A program made the translations under genes and the position numbers. Of a stretch of 18,208 nt of DNA, positions 15,434 through 18,208 are shown piece after piece. Numbering within the stretch: position 1 is the first letter of the stretch; each line of letters opens with the position of its first letter. The notes under the pieces are model-generated. The model worked only from the letters and a program-made list of their open reading frames with translations. It ran no database searches and was not told where the DNA came from. Origin of the DNA: Clostridia bacterium. GTDB lineage: Bacteria; Bacillota_A; Clostridia; UBA1381. The stretch spans positions 1 to 18,208 of the forward strand of contig JAFSSG010000022.1 of the NCBI GenBank assembly GCA_017451145.1. Direction: 5' to 3'.

Positions 15434-16237
15434 ATGAAAAAGAATATTTTAAAAGGTTTATCAATGGCATTGGTAATGGTTTTGGCAGTTGCTTGTCTTT
15501 CTGCATGTGGAGGAAATAAGGTTACTCTTAAAATCCTTGACACCGAATATGCAGTTGAAGATTATGCAATTTGCGTAGCAAAGGAAAACACAGACCTTCT
15601 TGACAAAATCAACGCTGCACTTGCTGAGCTTCAGGCTGACGGAACAGCACAGGCAATCGTAGATAAGTACATACAGGGAACAGAAAATGACCTTGTATTC
15701 CAAGAAGATGCTGAAGGAAAAGACGAGCTCCATATGGCAACAAATGCACAGTTCCCGCCTTATGAGTATTATGACGGTGACAAGGTTGTCGGAATCGATG
15801 CTGAAATGGCAGCTGCAATCGCAGATAAGCTTGATATGAAGCTTGTTATTGACGATATGGATTTCGACGCAATCATAACAGCAGTTCAGACAGGCAAATC
15901 AGATATGGGTATGGCAGGTATGACAGTTACGGAAGACCGTCTTAAGAACATCAATTTCTCAACTACCTATGCAACAGGCATACAGTCAATCATAGTTCCT
16001 GAGAATAGCGAAATCACATCTGCTGACGATCTTTTTGCAGAAGGTGCTACCTATTTAGTAGGCACACAAAAGGGAACAACAGGCGATATCTACGCAGAAG
16101 GTGACTTCGGGGCTGAAAGAGTTATGAAGTATGCAACAGGTAATGAAGCAGTACAGGCACTTGTTACAGGCAAGGTTGACTGCGTAATCATTGATAACGA
16201 ACCGGCAAAAGCTTATGTTGCCGCAAACAATAAATAA
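15434..16237 (+). CDS. Amino-acid ABC transporter substrate-binding lipoprotein, apparently circularly permuted
   Basis: This is a cell-surface solute receptor of the SBP_bac_3 type for the permease and ATPase that follow. A lipoprotein signal peptide ends at lipobox LSAC, with Cys25 as lipid anchor. The order of the mature domain is unusual. Residues 32-80 (LKILDTEYAVEDYAI to IVDKYI) resemble the usual C-terminal end of the fold. An acidic linker (81-97) follows, then the usual N-terminal start HMATNAQFPPYEYYDG (100-115). Ligand-site-type residues are present: AGMTVTEDR (161-169), GTTGD (214-218) and DNEPAK (254-259). The protein ends at 267, just where the segment now at 32 would normally continue. 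All parts of both lobes appear present, so function is plausible. Substrate is probably a polar amino acid, but specificity is not readable. Confidence 0.88.
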   Translation: MKKNILKGLSMALVMVLAVACLSACGGNKVTLKILDTEYAVEDYAICVAKENTDLLDKINAALAELQADGTAQAIVDKYIQGTENDLVFQEDAEGKDELHMATNAQFPPYEYYDGDKVVGIDAEMAAAIADKLDMKLVIDDMDFDAIITAVQTGKSDMGMAGMTVTEDRLKNINFSTTYATGIQSIIVPENSEITSADDLFAEGATYLVGTQKGTTGDIYAEGDFGAERVMKYATGNEAVQALVTGKVDCVIIDNEPAKAYVAANNK

Positions 16238-16250
16238 TTATTGAAAGTTT

Positions 16251-16285
16251 GCAGGGGACGGAATTTTTCGTCCTCTGTTTTGTTT
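16251..16285 (+). terminator. Intercistronic hairpin/attenuator between binding protein and permease
   Basis: GCAGGGGACG (16251-16260) and CGTCCTCTGT (16269-16278) form a stem of up to 10 bp with two G-U pairs and an 8-base loop. TTTTGTTT (16278-16285) follows. This resembles a leaky intrinsic terminator. Such hairpins commonly let the binding protein be made in excess over the membrane components, which probably applies here. Confidence 0.65.
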
Positions 16286-16302
16286 ATAAATGGGGTGATG
16301 TA

Positions 16303-17040
16303 GTGAGTGGATTGAATTCGTGGTTTGATGATGTAAAAGCGGATTTTGTGCTCAATTTTGTTCAGAACGAAAGATGGAAATTTCTAACGAGCGGCCTGAA
16401 AAATACGCTTATTATGACCTTTTTGGCTGTTATTTTAGGCGTCATTTTAGGTGCGTTGGTGGCAATCATACGGTCGAGCTATGACAACACGTATGAGGAT
16501 ATGCAAAAGGGTATTAAAAAGACGCTGTTCGGCATTTTGAATTCCATTTGCAAACTTTATCTTACTGTTATACGCGGAACGCCTGTTGTTGTCCAGCTTA
16601 TGATTATGTACTATATAATTTTTGCGTCGTCCAGAAACAGTTTGCTCGTTGCGGTTCTTGCGTTTGGTATAAATTCAGGTGCGTATGTTGCGGAAATTAT
16701 TCGCTCGGGAATTATGTCGATAGATAAAGGGCAATTTGAGGCAGGACGTAGCTTGGGCTTTGACTATAAAAGAACCATGTGGCATATAATTATCCCACAG
16801 GCATTTAAAAACGTACTTCCCGCACTTGCAAATGAGTTTATAGTACTTTTAAAGGAAACATCTGTTGCGGGTTATGTTACGATAAGGGATCTGACTATGG
16901 GCGGAAATATAATTCGTGCGGCAACATATTCGGCGTTTATGCCACTTTTTGCAGTTGCGATCATCTATCTTATTATGGTCATATTCTTCAGCAAGATGGT
17001 TGAAATCCTTGAAAGGAGGCTGAGAAAGAGTGAACGGTGA
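16303..17040 (+). CDS. Polar amino-acid ABC transporter permease (HisM/GlnP family)
   Basis: This integral membrane component forms the translocation path for the amino-acid transporter. The 245-aa protein has several hydrophobic segments (clear ones near 35-57, 78-107, 112-128 and 208-230). The EAA-type loop contacting the ATPase, EAGRSLGFD (146-154) followed by [13 protein letters not shown], is the HisM/GlnP signature. [14 protein letters not shown] (91-104) is also typical. GTG at 16303, just after GGGGTGAT, gives the usual length. An upstream open frame to 16249 would run through the attenuator hairpin and is rejected. Its end overlaps the ATPase gene by 11 bases. Confidence 0.92.
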   Translation: MSGLNSWFDDVKADFVLNFVQNERWKFLTSGLKNTLIMTFLAVILGVILGALVAIIRSSYDNTYEDMQKGIKKTLFGILNSICKLYLTVIRGTPVVVQLMIMYYIIFASSRNSLLVAVLAFGINSGAYVAEIIRSGIMSIDKGQFEAGRSLGFDYKRTMWHIIIPQAFKNVLPALANEFIVLLKETSVAGYVTIRDLTMGGNIIRAATYSAFMPLFAVAIIYLIMVIFFSKMVEILERRLRKSER

Positions 17041-17773
17041 TTATCTGATCGAGGTAAAAGACCTTAAAAAACACTATAACGGTGGTGAAATAAAGGCTTT
17101 AAACGGCATAACAACAGGCATAAAAAAAGGCGAAGTCGTTGTTGTAATAGGACCGTCGGGCTCAGGAAAATCCACATTTCTCCGCTCTTTGAACCTTCTT
17201 GAGAGGCCCACGTCGGGAAGCATATTTTTTGAAGGCAAGGAGATAACCGATCCAAAAACAAACATAAATCTGCATAGACAGAAAATGGGTATGGTTTTCC
17301 AGCATTTCAACCTGTTTCCGCATATGACGGTGCTAAAAAATATGACGTTAGCACCGACGAAACTGCTGAAACAAAGTGCAAAAGAGGCGGAAAATAACGC
17401 AATAGAGCTTTTAAAGGCAGTCGGACTTGCCGATAGAAAAGACGCATATCCGTCACAGCTTTCGGGAGGCCAAAAGCAGAGAATAGCTATAGTCCGTGCA
17501 CTTTGTATGAAGCCTGACGTTATGCTTTTTGATGAACCGACTTCGGCACTTGATCCGGAAATGGTAGGCGAAGTTTTGGACGTTATGAAAAAACTTGCTA
17601 AAGAGGGTATGACGATGGTTGTCGTAACTCACGAAATGGCATTTGCCAAGGAAGTTGCAAATCGGGTTTTGTTTGTTGATGAGGGCGTAATTATGGAAGA
17701 GGGCACACCTGAGGAAATATTCGGAAATCCTATGAATGAACGCACAAAGGCATTTTTGAGTAAGGTACTTTAA
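17030..17773 (+). CDS. Polar amino-acid ABC transporter ATP-binding protein (GlnQ/HisP type)
   Basis: This cytoplasmic ATPase powers the transporter. The 247-aa protein has Walker [10 protein letters not shown] (41-49), Q-loop Gln91 in [11 protein letters not shown], signature LSGGQKQR (144-151), Walker B VMLFDEP (164-170), the D-loop SALD and H-loop His201 in [20 protein letters not shown] is the hallmark of the polar amino-acid branch. The start is GTG at 17030, ten bases after AAAGGAGG, inside the permease gene, so the two are translationally coupled. No clear terminator follows; the downstream DNA is a run of A-tracts. Confidence 0.95.
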   Translation: MNGDYLIEVKDLKKHYNGGEIKALNGITTGIKKGEVVVVIGPSGSGKSTFLRSLNLLERPTSGSIFFEGKEITDPKTNINLHRQKMGMVFQHFNLFPHMTVLKNMTLAPTKLLKQSAKEAENNAIELLKAVGLADRKDAYPSQLSGGQKQRIAIVRALCMKPDVMLFDEPTSALDPEMVGEVLDVMKKLAKEGMTMVVVTHEMAFAKEVANRVLFVDEGVIMEEGTPEEIFGNPMNERTKAFLSKVL

Positions 17774-17836
17774 AAAAGGTGTCAAAAAGCGGATTTTTGG
17801 CAAAAAATACAAAAAAAAGAAAAAAATGTCAAAAAA
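17772..17836 (+). other. Helically phased A-tracts upstream of a promoter
   Basis: Tracts of five to eight A occur at 17772-17777, 17784-17788, 17802-17807, 17811-17818, 17820-17826 and 17831-17836, plus a T5 at 17794-17798. Their centres are about 8.5 to 11.5 bases apart, close to one helical turn. Such DNA is expected to be intrinsically curved, and A-tracts directly upstream of a -35 can act as an UP element. The pattern is seen directly; bending and activation are inferred. Confidence 0.55.
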
Positions 17837-17839
17837 GAC

Positions 17840-17868
17840 TTGTTTTTTTCGTAATAAAGTGGTATTAT
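17840..17868 (+). promoter_or_regulatory. Promoter of the acidic lipoprotein gene
   Basis: -35 TTGTTT (17840-17845), a 17-base spacer and -10 TATTAT (17863-17868), immediately after the phased A-tracts. Initiation near 17875 gives a leader of about 93 bases with three hairpins. Confidence 0.6.
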
Positions 17869-17876
17869 GTGCAAGG

Positions 17877-17942
17877 TGCCGTAAGTAACGGCATTAAATA
17901 TAATGTTACATCATATAATTTGATGTAGGAAACGCAAGTTTC
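17877..17942 (+). promoter_or_regulatory. Structured 5' leader with three consecutive hairpins
   Basis: Three stem-loops fit between the predicted start and the ribosome site. TGCCGT/ACGGCA (17877-17893) has a 5-base loop. TACATCA/TGATGTA (17907-17927) has a 7-base loop. GAAAC/GTTTC (17929-17942) is closed by a GCAA tetraloop of the GNRA type. The ribosome site TAGGAGGT follows unpaired. I do not recognise a known riboswitch class. The leader could stabilise the mRNA or be a small regulatory element. Confidence 0.45.
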
Positions 17943-17967
17943 AGAATAATTTAGGAGGTAATGTATC

Positions 17968-18186
17968 ATGAAAAAGTTTTTAGCACTTCTTGTTGCTGCT
18001 TTGATGTCTGTAAGCGTTTTAGCAGCTTGTGGATCTAAGACAGAAGAACCTGCTCCTGAAGAAACAGCAGTAGAAGAAACTGTAGAAGAAGTTGAAGAAG
18101 AAGCTGAAGCTGAGGAAGAAGCTGAAGAAACTGAAGCTGAAGAAGAAGCTGAAGAAGAAGCAGCTGATGATGCAAAGGCAGAGTAA
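17968..18186 (+). CDS. Small, extremely acidic lipoprotein (72 aa)
   Basis: A signal peptide with positive start MKK and hydrophobic core ends in lipobox VLAAC (Cys21), so the product should be lipid-anchored on the outer face of the membrane. The remaining 52 residues contain about 25 Glu and 2 Asp but only 2 Lys. The rest is mostly Ala, Thr and Val, and there are no aromatic residues, so it is almost certainly disordered and strongly negative. The start follows TAGGAGGT. The sequence resembles the signal-plus-linker part of larger binding lipoproteins, but it ends in TAA without a folded domain. It may be a stand-alone surface protein or a truncated binding protein; the window ends 22 bases later. 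I do not recognise a function. Confidence 0.72.
   Translation: MKKFLALLVAALMSVSVLAACGSKTEEPAPEETAVEETVEEVEEEAEAEEEAEETEAEEEAEEEAADDAKAE
18062..18168 (+). repeat. Low-complexity GAA/GCT repeat within the acidic lipoprotein gene
   Basis: The coding strand is built mostly of GAA codons with interspersed GCT, ACT and GTA. Imperfect units of GAAGAAGCTGAA recur several times (for example near 18098, 18115 and 18140). The purine-rich repeat could expand or shrink by slippage in steps of three or more codons without breaking the frame. Confidence 0.65.
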
Positions 18187-18208
18187 TCATACTTATTAAA
18201 CAAAAAGG

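Noticed and set aside
16249..16302. Longer permease N-terminus from the upstream in-frame ATG
   Set aside because: It would begin before the attenuator hairpin with no ribosome site. GTG at 16303 has a good ribosome site and gives a normal family length.
17865..18203. 112-codon minus-strand serine/alanine-rich open frame
   Set aside because: It is the reverse reading of the GAA/GCT repeats of the acidic lipoprotein and has no ribosome site.

Overview
The window looks like chromosomal DNA from a low-GC Gram-positive bacterium of the class Clostridia, probably an uncultured gut-type lineage. Evidence is the AT-rich base composition, strong AGGAGG-type ribosome sites, the gdpP-rplI-dnaB gene order common in Firmicutes, and lipoprotein-anchored ABC transport. 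No phage, transposase or CRISPR genes were seen.

Layout. Two gene sets diverge from about 10.25-10.44 kb. On the minus strand a housekeeping run reads gdpP, rplI, dnaB, tilS, ftsH, a DUF1858 redox-disulfide gene and a CNNM/CBS membrane protein, with tight spacing or overlaps. After a 0.27 kb gap that carries a small plus-strand ORF come rodA, then a tRNA-Ser locus, a bidirectional terminator, and the first six codons of another minus-strand gene at the left edge. On the plus strand a run reads purine phosphoribosyltransferase, mtnN, a NUDIX hydrolase, rhaA, nrdR and mnmE. A new promoter then drives an amino-acid ABC transporter (binding lipoprotein, permease, ATPase). A further promoter with a structured leader drives a tiny, extremely acidic lipoprotein at the right edge.

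How the genes fit together. MtnN releases adenine from methylthioadenosine, S-adenosylhomocysteine or 5'-deoxyadenosine, the phosphoribosyltransferase can return purine base to nucleotide, and the NUDIX enzyme recycles ADP-ribose. An L-rhamnose isomerase is coupled to this salvage group with no other rhamnose gene in sight, which suggests it may act on another deoxysugar. The minus-strand set covers replication, translation, protein quality control, c-di-AMP signalling and wall elongation.

Most notable observation. The ABC substrate-binding lipoprotein appears circularly permuted. The segment that normally forms the C-terminus of the SBP_bac_3 fold sits directly behind the lipobox cysteine, and the protein stops where that segment would normally begin. 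Other points of interest are a truncated tRNA-Ser behind a near-consensus promoter, phased A-tracts with a three-hairpin leader before the acidic lipoprotein, and the rhaA context. Several start codons were reassigned from ribosome-binding-site spacing.
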